Positions 50,751 through 61,132 of a DNA stretch of 64,000 nt are shown here, piece after piece. The notes beneath the pieces were generated by a model. That model worked only from the letters and a program-made list of their open reading frames with translations. It ran no database searches and was not told where the DNA came from. Where the stretch lies: the NCBI GenBank assembly GCA_951394045.1, contig OX595992.1:434001-498000 (forward strand), read 5' to 3'. Both the position numbers and the translations under genes were made by a program. This stretch comes from Nitzschia sp. DOCU1 (Eukaryota; Bacillariophyta; Bacillariophyceae; Bacillariales; Bacillariaceae). Position 1 is the first letter of the stretch; each line of letters starts with the position of its first letter.

Positions 50751-52066
50751 GTTGATGAACCCGACAATCTTACAAAGCGATGTAAACCAAGATTGTGTTG
50801 GGGTGATCTTTCCTCTTCGATCAAATCTGTCTGCGTATGAACCGATGGCGGCACGTTTTGTAATTTTTGTTCTCCCCGGTGGGTGGTCACCTCGGATGCA
50901 GATGGCGCGCCGGGGGGAGCGTGACGGTAGGACCTGGACATAATGATCATTATTGGTGTTTCCGGCGCGCCCGTTGATCGGGAGCTCGTAGCAAATCTTT
51001 CCGTTCAAATATTTTCACGTGGCAGAACGTGATACAAGAATCTCCGAACGACTCCCCTCTACCGGTAGACTCCGTGTTTAATTGGTCGGGTAAAGCAAGA
51101 TGCCTCCAATGCATACTTCCTATTTAGACCAACGCTGCTGATTTGGCGCTTGATGGATAAGTTCCTTCAGATTCATTCCCTGCCTCATCCTCTGCTGCTG
51201 CAGCCAATCGCTACTACGAAACATGATGTTGTAATGGTTGTCGTCGTCGTCGTCGTCGTCGCCGGCTCGTCCAAAAGAATCTACTATGACACTCCTCCTG
51301 CTGCTGCTGCTGCTGCTGGTGCCTACCTGGAGTAGTAAGCAAGTCATCGCTCTCTCGCCTCCAGTGGTCGGGGGCTTGAATCTACGGAGGGATGAGCTAT
51401 CTCCTTCTCGAAGGGTGGGAAAGTATAGTATGTTCTTCTTGATGACGAAAGAACAAGAAGAAGGTGCTGCTGTGCTGCTGTGCTGCGGGGGCGCGGCCGC
51501 GGAAACCTTCTACGCAATTCTACTATTCTTGGTGTAAACAGGAAGAAAGGGAAAGAGTAAGATCTCACAAGGCGGTAGCTCGCCACTTGCTAGGCGGTGG
51601 ATGACATCGTCAAGAAAAATGAAGCTAGTAGTACGAGCCTTGGGTGAATGGTCGTACTTGGTACTCCACTACTGCGTGTATTAACTACCGTCACCGTCCG
51701 ACAAACGATCAATTAGATCGCAGTTTAATCATAAGGATCCGATGGATATTTTGTTTGTACTACCGTCCGTAGGAGAACTGATGGATACACTCTTATTGCG
51801 CGAAAAGTATATTATGAAATTTCTAGAACTTCGTGAATTATCAATATATTTCGCGTTAAAAAAAAGCGCTCGGTGGCGTCGAATCTATGGACGGCCACGA
51901 AGGCGTGTGCCGTCCCCAACGCCATCGCCGAGTGCCGAAGGCTGATACCGACCTACTAAGCACCGGTAGTAATAAAATGGCACCCCATCACGAAACCCCA
52001 TAACAACGTTGCGAACTCTGGCACTTCCCTATTTTAGCTAGTAGAGGCTGCTTCAACCTTTGCAAT
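50751..52066. other. Intergenic, with two trinucleotide runs
   Basis: About 1.3 kb. Contains (GTC)n at about 51240-51263 and (CTG)n at about 51298-51319, and ACCGGTAG at 51059-51068 and 51962-51969, the latter 98 bases before EDC4. The Leu-rich plus-strand frame here (from 51286) is the translated CTG run, so I do not call it. Confidence 0.5.
51240..51319. repeat. Neighbouring (GTC)n and (CTG)n microsatellites
   Basis: About eight GTC units at 51240-51263 and seven CTG units at 51298-51319, separated by 34 bases. Confidence 0.9.
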
Positions 52067-55000
52067 ATGTCAGACGAAGAGCCGTTTGGCACAACCCCCA
52101 TCCCAACTTCGAGTAGCAGCGGCGGAGGCTCGTTGGAGGTGACTTTGGATTTGTGGTCCAGATCGACCGAGGTGGCTCAGCAACCCCAAACGCAGCAAAT
52201 TGCCGTGTACGAAGCCAAGCCAGACGAAGAGTGCATCAATGGAAGCCTGCTGGATGTCAATCAGCACTTTGTGGTGTATGCTGTTAAGAATGGGCTTATT
52301 CGCGTCTTGCACCGGCATTCCTCTCTGAAAGCGTTGCTACGGGGACACCAGGGCCAAATTGTGACGGATGTTTCCTTCTTCTTAGACGGAGACGTGCTAG
52401 CAACAGTTGGGCATTCTGTAGAGACTGGCGTTTCTAAAACGATTGTTTGGAGAATCTTTGAGCAATCGCCCGAGATTCAGAGCGAAAAGTTGTTGGAAGT
52501 TTCATCGGATCGGGCTCAAATGAACCGATTGCTGTGGCACCCCTTCAATCCGAATCAATTTTGGGTGCTTCACAGCATGGGAGGAAATAATGGAAACTCC
52601 AAGCATCAAGTGGCGTCTCTGGTAGAAACGACAAGAATTCAGACTACCTTTCATCCCGAGGAAAAGCATCCACTTTGTCAGTGGCATTCGCCATCGGTTA
52701 TCATGGAAGGCGCCGTTCAGCTGAACGTCGATGGTGGTAGTCTCAACGATTTGGCATGGAGTGGTCGAGATACTCGGCATGTCCTGACAGTGCATTCCAA
52801 TGGACAAATTATATTGTGGGATTTGAAGCAACAACAAGACGCTGAGGATCCAGCATCGGGGGTCACCATTTCAGTTCCGAAAAAGGTGGCTGTCCTATCG
52901 GAATCCCCGGATACCGTGCAAAGCCGTTGCCTCTTTTTGCCCCATGAAAATGCTGTCCGTCTAGAAGGCCAAACCGACACGTTGACGACTTGTTTCGTCA
53001 CGGGCAGTCATAACAACACAGTTGTGACTTTATGGAGTTCGTTTACCACCACCCCGGGAACCCTTCCAGTCAAATTGCAGGTGCTCAAGTTGGCCAATCC
53101 ATCACCTACTTATGTCTTGGATGTGTGTTTCGGTCCAGCCCCACAAGAAGCCAGCCCACCTTCTTGCTTTTTGCTGTGGGCGGATCGTCACCAAGGGCAA
53201 CTTCAGGCGATTCACGTGGCGAGTCAGTGGAATGCTAAACACAAAGCTCTTTGTGTAGGCGGCGACTATGTGGTACCCTTTGTCCTACACTATCCCATTT
53301 ATAGCTGGTGTGTCGTGTGCGCCCCAACCCAGGATATCTCGGATGAAGATATCGCTGAACATCAGGGGTTGATATTTGACATGAAACTATTCTCGTACCA
53401 GTCCAAGGCGGTTCAGTGTCTTACTCTGACCTCGTACATGTGCTTGCCGCCCGAGCATGGCTACAAGGACGACACCGTCGGAGTGTCTGCCAAACCTTTG
53501 ATGGATGACGGTATCGCCACCTCGGATCTCGGCAGCATTGAGCCGGAATACGATGAGGAATACGATGTAGACGAGGATGATGAGGATGACGAGGAACCGC
53601 AGCAGTCCCCAGCTGCCAATGCCTTGCCTGTGCCTCCGGCTCCTTCAGGTGGTATCTCGAACCCTTTTGCAAACTGGTTGGGAGCTATTGCCGGTACCAG
53701 TAGCATCCCGGTTGCTCCAGTTCCACCACCTCCACCGCAACCCACGCTACCACCACCAGGCCTCGGCGTAGTCCCAGATACCCCCACTTCGAATGCCACG
53801 CCGCAACCACTGCTCAATCCTCTTGACTTTTTGAACAATGCCACCGAATCGACTGCCACGCCGAGTGACAGCCGAGCCCGTTCCACCACTCCCAACAAGC
53901 AAGGCGCTGGAAAAGGCAAGAATAAGAAACCAGCCCGAAGCAAGAGTCCAAAGGGTAAAAACAAGAATAAGAAGGAAGTGGCGTCTCCTTTCCCCGAAGG
54001 AGCCAAAATTTCCATTCTTAAGCGCGATGATAAACCCCTCGAGGTGCAGGCACCCCGTGCAACATCGGCACCTCACGTGGGGCAACCGCTTGACCCGGCA
54101 ATTCTCGATCCGGCCATTGTTGCTTCGTCTCTACCCCTACCATTGGCTGGACTAGCTGCCGATCCGAATCTGGAAGCGACTCTTCGCCGTGTTGTTGCAG
54201 AAGAGTTGGCAAAACATCAGGCAGTTGGGGAGGCTGTGGAGGAGGCCTTGGCATCCAAGTTGGTACCAGCAGTTAGCAAGGTCGTTCAAGAGTCGTTGGC
54301 CTCTTTTGGGCGACCTCTCAAATCATCCATGGATCGTTTGGGACAGCAAGGTGTGCGTGTAGATCCCAAGGAATTGCAAGACGCGTTGGACTTGGAGACG
54401 GCCATCAAGATGGCCTTGGCCAATACAATGCGAACGGTCTTTATCCCGACCATTGAATCCCTAACGGCACAAATTCTTCAGAAGGCAACGCCGCCCCCGC
54501 CTCCCATTCCAGCACCCGATCCACAAATATCGGCGGCTCTTGAAAGTTTGACAAAGCAGTTGGTAGCCATGAATTCTAAACTGGAGTCCATGTCGGCTGA
54601 ACTCAAGATGCTCAAAGCTGGCGGTGGCCCACAACCACCCACGCCACCCCCCGTCCCACCTCCACCACCCCAAAATCAACTGGAGGCAGTGCGCCAGGAA
54701 GTCAATGCCTTGCTGCAAGCCAAACAATTCCAAGCGGCATTTACAAAGGCGGTCAGTACGTCCAATGCGGACATGGCAGTTTACGCATGCAGCCGCGCCA
54801 ACGTTCAGGATGTTTTGGGTGGCAGTTCTCCTCAGCTCAGCCAGCCTATCTTGTTATGTTTGATGCAACAGTTGGGTGCTGCCTTGGTGACTACGAATAC
54901 GCCTGAAGCCTTGGCTTTGGAGCTGGAGTGGCTCCAAGAAATCGCCTTGACGTTGAATCCTTCCGATCCCAACATTCAGCGACACGTTCCGACCGTCTTG

Positions 55001-55108
55001 CAACAATTGGTGGGTAGTGTTAACCAAAAGATGGCTCAAGGTAACCCCCAGTTACGACGCCCCTTGCATATGTTATTGCAAGTTATTCGTGGGATGCAAA
55101 TGGGTTGA
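52067..55108 (+). CDS. EDC4: Enhancer of mRNA-decapping protein 4 (EDC4/Ge-1/VARICOSE)
   Basis: 1013 residues, single exon. EDC4 is the P-body scaffold that links DCP1/DCP2 and stimulates mRNA decapping. The N-terminal third is a WD40 propeller (blades visible around HSSLKALLRGHQGQIV at 86 and VLTVHSNGQIILWDL near 245). Then comes an acidic stretch (about 495-515), Pro-rich and Lys-rich linkers, and helical or coiled-coil regions. The conserved Ge1 C-terminal domain starts near 880 (QAAFTKAVSTSNADMAVYACS) and continues with LSQPILLCLMQQLGAAL, LEWLQEIALTLNPSDP and HVPTVLQQL. The C-terminal match is diagnostic. Length is shorter than animal EDC4 (about 1400) mainly in the linkers. An ACCGGTAG motif lies 98 bases upstream. 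Confidence 0.9.
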   Translation: MSDEEPFGTTPIPTSSSSGGGSLEVTLDLWSRSTEVAQQPQTQQIAVYEAKPDEECINGSLLDVNQHFVVYAVKNGLIRVLHRHSSLKALLRGHQGQIVTDVSFFLDGDVLATVGHSVETGVSKTIVWRIFEQSPEIQSEKLLEVSSDRAQMNRLLWHPFNPNQFWVLHSMGGNNGNSKHQVASLVETTRIQTTFHPEEKHPLCQWHSPSVIMEGAVQLNVDGGSLNDLAWSGRDTRHVLTVHSNGQIILWDLKQQQDAEDPASGVTISVPKKVAVLSESPDTVQSRCLFLPHENAVRLEGQTDTLTTCFVTGSHNNTVVTLWSSFTTTPGTLPVKLQVLKLANPSPTYVLDVCFGPAPQEASPPSCFLLWADRHQGQLQAIHVASQWNAKHKALCVGGDYVVPFVLHYPIYSWCVVCAPTQDISDEDIAEHQGLIFDMKLFSYQSKAVQCLTLTSYMCLPPEHGYKDDTVGVSAKPLMDDGIATSDLGSIEPEYDEEYDVDEDDEDDEEPQQSPAANALPVPPAPSGGISNPFANWLGAIAGTSSIPVAPVPPPPPQPTLPPPGLGVVPDTPTSNATPQPLLNPLDFLNNATESTATPSDSRARSTTPNKQGAGKGKNKKPARSKSPKGKNKNKKEVASPFPEGAKISILKRDDKPLEVQAPRATSAPHVGQPLDPAILDPAIVASSLPLPLAGLAADPNLEATLRRVVAEELAKHQAVGEAVEEALASKLVPAVSKVVQESLASFGRPLKSSMDRLGQQGVRVDPKELQDALDLETAIKMALANTMRTVFIPTIESLTAQILQKATPPPPPIPAPDPQISAALESLTKQLVAMNSKLESMSAELKMLKAGGGPQPPTPPPVPPPPPQNQLEAVRQEVNALLQAKQFQAAFTKAVSTSNADMAVYACSRANVQDVLGGSSPQLSQPILLCLMQQLGAALVTTNTPEALALELEWLQEIALTLNPSDPNIQRHVPTVLQQLVGSVNQKMAQGNPQLRRPLHMLLQVIRGMQMG

Positions 55109-56019
55109 TTTGCCACCACCAGTACTCTAGAACGAATGAGTTAAGTAGTAGATTGGATGAGTTAAGATTGAGAGAGTAGTTTCCTACGAAGTGGATGGAT
55201 TCGGCAACGTTCCTGCTTGTATATAGCTAGAGTGGAGCCAAGCAATTTCATCCCTACTAGAAGGTGGTGATGAGGACGAGTTGAATTTAGTTCCATCGAG
55301 ACCAGTCCAATGCTGTCTACTCTTCAACCAAGGGCTGTTGACCTCACTAGTAGTAGCAATTGATAGATCGATAGCATCGACGACCAAATGGACCAATAAT
55401 GGTTCTGTCTGTCGTCCGCCAAAGGGCCGTACTTTTTGGTGAATTGTACCCGCCAAAAGAGGAGAATCAAACGAAGAAATTCGGTATTCTTACACACATT
55501 TCTCAGATTAAATCAGTTATTTAGAATATGAAAATACATTATTTCTCACAGTCGAATGCTTACTTAGAAGGGGGGGTACCAACTTATGGGAGATACTTCT
55601 TTCCAAAAAGTACGGTAGGACGGAGAAGAACTCTTTCCGAAAATCAATTAGAGGAACGGAAGTACCGATCTCTTTCGCCCAATTCTCATGGGAATGGTAC
55701 AAAATCTACGTAGAGCATTCGCAGACGCGCCAGCCTGGTTCAACTTCGAGGCGGGCGGCATGAGGAAGCGAAAAAAGAAGTGTGTCACGACCACGTACCT
55801 TTCCTGCATTTGAGCCAACGGCATTGTGCGTGCTGATTGAAAATCGAGAAAGGACATCATCATCTTTTCCAATAGTCGTCGTCGAACCACGTGGTTGGTT
55901 TGCATTCTCTCCCCCCAACACCTCCATGAAAGATCCACCTCGGATCATCGCCGAAAGTACATACGATTGATATCATTTACCGTGCCAAGAACGTACAAAA
56001 CGAAAATTAGGGATACACC
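55109..56019. other. Intergenic, no gene recognised
   Basis: About 910 bases between two plus-strand genes. A 12-base inverted pair (cgtactttttgg at about 55430 and ccaaaaagtacg at about 55603) lies 160 bases apart. Short frames only. Confidence 0.5.
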
Positions 56020-57579
56020 ATGCCGCCTTCTGCCTCTGCTTCGCACCCTTCATCCGCTCCCAGCAACTCGGGAAACTTACACTTTCGAATGCATCTCTCT
56101 GACTCCACGGAAGAAGAAAGTAACTCTTTGCAGCACTTGCATCCCGTTGTCATGACACCGGAACCTGGCAAAGCCATTAGCAAACAGGCGTTGAGCCCCG
56201 ATGGAAAGCGCCGCGAACTCCTCTCTCATCGGAATAGCAATTCTCTTGTTGCGAAGAGGCCTTCCTATGTTGATGTTCCAGCGACACAAGAAATCACCTT
56301 GTTCAGGCATCCGGGGTTCACTTTACGGTATTTTTCCATGGCCGTATACAGTGCACTTCCAAAGCAATGGCCGTGGTCGGGGAGAACATCTCTGACCGCT
56401 TTCTCTTTGGTAGCTGTGATTATGTCGTTGCATCAGCAGGGCAAATTGGGTTTGTTGGATATTGAAGACTCGACAAGGGTTCAAAATACATGTATATGGA
56501 TGCAAAGCGCTCTTATGGAGACTTTTTTCTGGATTGGCTGTGGCATTTTATCCACGATCGGTCTGGGGAGTGGCGTGCAAACGGGCGCCCTGTTTCTCTT
56601 TCCTCATGTCTGCCGATTGGCACTAGCATGGTGTAAGGAACAGCAACAGCCTATGGCTCCGTCTCTGGCAGCTCTTTTGTGGTCAGTGGCAATACCTGGT
56701 TTCTGGAGCGGCGGAGGAAGTGCCGCCGGAGAGTTGGTTCCATTCATTCTAGCGCGTCTTATCCGCAAGGCCGGTAGGGATCCCTTTGCCCTGCTCAACG
56801 TCGAGATCCCGACTTCCTCCAAAACGGTCAGCAGAGAAGACACAACGTCTACTCTCTCGACTTCGCAATCAAGCTGCTCCCTCTCTTCGAACGACTCGGC
56901 AACTACTGCTGACGCCCACGAAGACTCCCCACAAGATTCTTCCTCATCTGCATCTTGGTGGACTCCACAGCTCTTATTATCCAATTCTCGGGCCGCAATG
57001 GAAAAGCAACTATCGACAGGTGCCTTTTGGAAGATATTTGCTCTGGCCGTGGTCCCAAATGCGCTTTTTGACCTTGCAGGACTGGTTTGCGGTGCATCAT
57101 CAGATGTGACTACTTGGGAGTTTTTCCTGGCAACTTGGTTTGCCAAGGCAATAATTCGGACGCCGGCGCAAACTTGTGGCCTAGCACTGGCGGTTGTCGC
57201 GATCGCCAGCCCAGGCTCTCTTTCAATCGCTACGAGTGCTGCGGGTGCCAACCTGAAGTTGACCGAACATGCCACCCAAGTTTTTGAAGCTTCGGGCGTG
57301 GCAGCTACCGTCAAAGATTTCTTCGAACGATGGGGACGTTTGGCCCTGGCCAAGTTTGTAGGAGACGACGAGTTTTTGAGTGATCCCGACACAGCTAGTG
57401 ACGATTCGTCCACGCATCTGGTCTTTGACATGTTCAAGATTTTCTGGTCCGTTATGACTATGGCTTTTTTCGCATTCTTTATCGTAAGAACAATTGAACA
57501 GATTGCGCAGCAATATGTCCGAACTGATCCCAACCTCAACAAGTGTCACGAAAATCGTGAAACGAGCGAAGATTCATGA
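56020..57579 (+). CDS. VMP1-like ER membrane protein
   Basis: 519 residues, single exon. VMP1 and plant KMS proteins are ER multi-span proteins of the DedA/VTT superfamily with lipid scramblase activity, needed for autophagy and lipid transfer. The N-terminal 130 residues are polar. Membrane segments follow with family motifs. The first is FFWIGCGILSTIGLGSGVQTG (about 168-188), matching the VMP1 GLG-S-GLGTG pattern. GFWSGGGSAAGELVPFILAR (about 228-247) is the re-entrant glycine and acidic segment. AVVPNALFDLAGLVCG (about 345-360) and ATWFAKAIIRTPAQT come next, with a terminal helix near 475-490. A Ser-rich loop (about 270-305) is longer than in animal VMP1. Confidence 0.85.
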   Translation: MPPSASASHPSSAPSNSGNLHFRMHLSDSTEEESNSLQHLHPVVMTPEPGKAISKQALSPDGKRRELLSHRNSNSLVAKRPSYVDVPATQEITLFRHPGFTLRYFSMAVYSALPKQWPWSGRTSLTAFSLVAVIMSLHQQGKLGLLDIEDSTRVQNTCIWMQSALMETFFWIGCGILSTIGLGSGVQTGALFLFPHVCRLALAWCKEQQQPMAPSLAALLWSVAIPGFWSGGGSAAGELVPFILARLIRKAGRDPFALLNVEIPTSSKTVSREDTTSTLSTSQSSCSLSSNDSATTADAHEDSPQDSSSSASWWTPQLLLSNSRAAMEKQLSTGAFWKIFALAVVPNALFDLAGLVCGASSDVTTWEFFLATWFAKAIIRTPAQTCGLALAVVAIASPGSLSIATSAAGANLKLTEHATQVFEASGVAATVKDFFERWGRLALAKFVGDDEFLSDPDTASDDSSTHLVFDMFKIFWSVMTMAFFAFFIVRTIEQIAQQYVRTDPNLNKCHENRETSEDS

Positions 57580-58486
57580 GTACAGTTGAAGCAAAAGGGA
57601 CGAATTCACCCTGTCAGAGGCGAGAATTCATTCGACAAAAGCTGCGGCATCATTTAGTGGACGAGCGGAGCATACACTTCAAATACAACATGTGGTCTTC
57701 GGCGAGTTGACGGCAGTAGTGCTTGTTGTAGATCTACTACGTGGTGCTGCATACCCCAAAATATGGTGGTTGCCCTCCAACACTACTCTACGACGTAAAA
57801 AAACTATCTAGCCGAGAGATGTTGCCGCCCTCCTCTGTAGTAATCAGCTCAAATGTACAAGCAACTATAATGCATTCGTCACCAGCAGTGCTCATTATAC
57901 ATTTAACACGATAAGCTACAGGCAGACTTTTCACCAACAACGCACGACGATATTCCCAACATAGTTCTCAGTCCTTCGGTGGACTGGGCGGTTAACCGAT
58001 ACCACGGACAGTATGTAACAGCAGCAGGCGTAACCCCGGTACTTGCTCAGGTACTATCAGTGAAGTTTTTGAAGTAGTAGTGTAGCAAATAGAATTCGAC
58101 ATGAAATTCTTTGATTCCCATTCGACCATAGATTTTCCGTTTTCCCCGCAAATGCCGCCAATCGGAGAATCCTTGTGTCGACGTGTAGTAGGCGCGACAT
58201 TCTGGGCGTAAACATGGCGTAAAGTTCGGACAAATTCCTAGCGCCGGTAGGATCTAAAGTGCTCCGTCTAGAAATTGCAGCCCTCTCTATCCCTAACATT
58301 TGTTGCAGTTGTTCTTAGCCCTACTCTCTCTACTCTAGAGAGTCTCCAGTAGTTGAGGAGAATCGCCACTGTATTTCACCGACTCACTCGTCTGAAAGGG
58401 AAATTCCTCATCGAGTCAGCAAAAGAAAGTTTCAAGCTTGTATAACAAGTATTGATACAAACCATTCATCTTCGAATTTGCATATC
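57580..58486. other. Intergenic, no gene recognised
   Basis: About 900 bases. Short frames only. The histidine kinase frame is open back to 58478, but the codon there is TTG. Confidence 0.5.
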
Positions 58487-61132
58487 ATGGAGGAAACGCT
58501 CGCGTGTATGCCTTGGGAAGATACCGATAACAACGGTTCTACCAACAGACATACAAGACGACGGAAGTATGGCTTGTATGGTCCATTGCATGAACGATGT
58601 GGAACTGAGACATTCTCGTCTCCAAAAATGCAGGACGTATTCGTCACTGTCGAGGACGAAGATACGATAAGCCTTACTAATACCAGCAATGGTGATTTTT
58701 CCATGGAGACAATCGACATCAATTTACCGCGCTGTGATTCGAACCATTCACTAATGACCCATACATCTGATCTCATCCACCAACGGCTGCTAAAGTATGG
58801 AATTGTACCCCTGGAAAAGAAAAGCATCCATGGGGCCAAAGCATCCACATCCATAAAGCATGCAGTTGATGACGTGAATCGATTCTTGTTCGTGGAGGGA
58901 GGGCATTTTAGCAACGTTGAAGCTCTGATGACCAACTACTGTCAATATATCCGCAAGCTTGGGATCCCTGTTGATCGTCTATATTATGGAGGCCTTGGGT
59001 TACACCCAAAGCTTACCGCATTTCTATGGAAGTGGACACCTGAAGAGTTTAGCTGTAGAGAAATGCCGCAGCACATCTTCGAGCGTCGATTTGAGATCTT
59101 TAGTCCTCGTGAGCCCTTTTGCGTGCTTGAACGTGGACTTGCCGACTTTGTACGAATCAAGCATACCGATGATTTTATCCCACCGGATACGGCGACTTGG
59201 TTTTGCGAAGAAAACTACACGGACTACTTGGCACTTCCCGATATCTACCGCAACCAGTCCCAAGGGAGTCTAGCTTGGGCAACGAAGGATGCGAAGGGGT
59301 TTACAGATGATCACATTTCTTTCTTCGAGCTCACGCTACCCGCCTTATCGACGGTGCTTCGTCTTCACACGAACGACCTAGTCTTGAGGACTCTGACTGA
59401 GCGTATGGAGCTGGAGATTGAAGAACGGACCCAAGAACTTGCCGAGGCCAATCAGCAGCTCGAGGAGGCGAACAATCGTCTTGCTGTCCAAGCGCAAAAG
59501 CAACTACAACACTTTGCATGCATGAGTCATGAGATCCGTACACCATTGAACTGCATCGTTGGTATCTCCTCTCTTCTCTTGGAATCGAAAGAGACCCTTA
59601 CAGAAGAAGTTACTGAATCCATTCAGATGGTCCATTCAAGTGCCGAACTCTTGAATGCTGTCGTCGATGACGTTCTGGATTATTCCAAGATGGAGAGTGG
59701 AGTGTTTGAGGTAGATATTCGTTCCACGAATCTTCAGGATACATTGAATGCGGTCGTCCATGCAATGCAAGAAAAGGCCGCTAAAAACAACGTTCGAATC
59801 GTGCCTCGGTTCGGCCCCACCCTGCCGGAACTTGTGGAAACCGATCCACGTCGGTTGCAGCAAGTCATGTACAACCTTCTCGGGAACGCCTGCAAGTTTT
59901 CAAAATCTGGAGGAAAGGTAGAGCTGAAGGCATCTTTGGAACCAACTTCGTCGGAGAACCAGCTTCCAGGCGCGAGCACATCACACATTCTAAGGTTTGC
60001 GATAAAGGACTACGGGAAAGGTATTGACGAAAAAGACTTCGAATCCATCTTTTTGCCCTTCAATCAAGGCGGAAAGGAGACTCAGACTGTATACGGTGGA
60101 ACAGGCCTGGGTCTCTCCATCACGTCGTCGCTCGTTGATCGACTGGGCGGCCGTATCAGTGTTGACTCGAAGCTCGGGGAATTTTCTGAGTTCGTTGTTG
60201 AACTCCCTTTCCAAAGCACGAATGTCGATGTTTCGAAGCTATCGGGGGCTTTCAAAGATACAACCATTGTCATCTTGGAGACCAACTACCTACCATCCAG
60301 TCCTTTCCACGACGCTGTAATACGAGAGTTTGATCTGGATGTCGTCAGGGCTAGAAGTTGGGAGCATTTGAATGATCTGAAGGTAGAATCACCGGAACGT
60401 AAATGGCTGGAAAGAAACTGCATAGTTGTGTCGCCAAGTGACGCGTTTGAAACGAGTCCTTGGCAACGAATCCAAGATGGAACCAAAAATTGCAGGCTCA
60501 TCACTTACGGAGGCACCAATGGTCCAAAGCAGGCTAGCGTTCACTGGAAGTCCTTACAAAGTATATTTCCTACCGTTGCACTTACTCGTATGGCGAGCCT
60601 ACTGGACGATATCCTCGTTCAAAAGACGAAAGACTTGACCCTAAGCGATGGACAGTTGTCGCCTAACTCTGTGGTGGGTCGTCTGGTTGAAGGTGGTTCT
60701 CACGTCAAAGGCAGTGCTCCTCGAAACGATGAAGAACCCATCCAAGACGTACAAGCGTTTCAAATCCTCATTGCGGAAGACAACATGGTAAATCAAAAAG
60801 TGCTAACCCGTGTACTGAAGAGGCTGGGAATTGAAAGTGTGGATTGCGTAGAGAACGGTAAGATGGCAGTGGAAGCAGCCTCTACCAAGGTCTACGATCT
60901 CATTTTCATGGATATGCAAATGCCTATAATGGACGGCCTCGAAGCAACAAGGCTGATCAAAGAAGCCCAATGGTACACCAACCGTACGAAGATTGTCTTT
61001 TGTACTGCCCATGCGGTGGATGACTTTCGGGAGCAAGCCAATTTGGCGGGGGGTGACGGTTTCATATCCAAGCCGTTCAATTTTCAGAAGATTGAGGCTT
61101 GCTTGAAAGAATATCTCCCAAACTACGGATAA
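58487..61132 (+). CDS. Soluble hybrid histidine kinase with C-terminal receiver domain
   Basis: 881 residues from ATG 58487, single exon. Two-component hybrid kinases autophosphorylate on His and pass phosphate to Asp. Residues about 125-300 form a sensor-like region of unclear family (LGIPVDRLYYGGLGLHP, a pattern reminiscent of domains in front of bacterial adenylate cyclases). A coiled coil follows at about 305-340. The HisKA domain has CMSHEIRTPLN with His348. The ATPase domain has the N box NLLGNACKFS, G1 KDYGKGID, F box FLPFNQGG and G2 GGTGLGLSI. A degenerate receiver-like stretch may lie at about 590-720. The C-terminal receiver starts ILIAEDNMVNQKVL, with phospho-acceptor Asp809 in FMDMQMPIMDG and a conserved Lys near SKPFN. 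No membrane segment, so cytosolic sensing is inferred. Confidence 0.92.
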   Translation: MEETLACMPWEDTDNNGSTNRHTRRRKYGLYGPLHERCGTETFSSPKMQDVFVTVEDEDTISLTNTSNGDFSMETIDINLPRCDSNHSLMTHTSDLIHQRLLKYGIVPLEKKSIHGAKASTSIKHAVDDVNRFLFVEGGHFSNVEALMTNYCQYIRKLGIPVDRLYYGGLGLHPKLTAFLWKWTPEEFSCREMPQHIFERRFEIFSPREPFCVLERGLADFVRIKHTDDFIPPDTATWFCEENYTDYLALPDIYRNQSQGSLAWATKDAKGFTDDHISFFELTLPALSTVLRLHTNDLVLRTLTERMELEIEERTQELAEANQQLEEANNRLAVQAQKQLQHFACMSHEIRTPLNCIVGISSLLLESKETLTEEVTESIQMVHSSAELLNAVVDDVLDYSKMESGVFEVDIRSTNLQDTLNAVVHAMQEKAAKNNVRIVPRFGPTLPELVETDPRRLQQVMYNLLGNACKFSKSGGKVELKASLEPTSSENQLPGASTSHILRFAIKDYGKGIDEKDFESIFLPFNQGGKETQTVYGGTGLGLSITSSLVDRLGGRISVDSKLGEFSEFVVELPFQSTNVDVSKLSGAFKDTTIVILETNYLPSSPFHDAVIREFDLDVVRARSWEHLNDLKVESPERKWLERNCIVVSPSDAFETSPWQRIQDGTKNCRLITYGGTNGPKQASVHWKSLQSIFPTVALTRMASLLDDILVQKTKDLTLSDGQLSPNSVVGRLVEGGSHVKGSAPRNDEEPIQDVQAFQILIAEDNMVNQKVLTRVLKRLGIESVDCVENGKMAVEAASTKVYDLIFMDMQMPIMDGLEATRLIKEAQWYTNRTKIVFCTAHAVDDFREQANLAGGDGFISKPFNFQKIEACLKEYLPNYG

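Noticed and set aside
51238..51537. 99-codon plus-strand frame with a poly-Leu start resembling a signal peptide
   Set aside because: The leucines are a translated CTG microsatellite and the serines a translated repeat; nothing else supports a gene.
55430..55614. 12-base inverted pair 160 bases apart as possible mobile-element ends
   Set aside because: Too short, no target-site duplication or internal gene seen; likely chance.
56604..57542. 312-codon minus-strand frame opposite the VMP1-like gene
   Set aside because: Antisense shadow; the plus strand carries clear VMP1 motifs.
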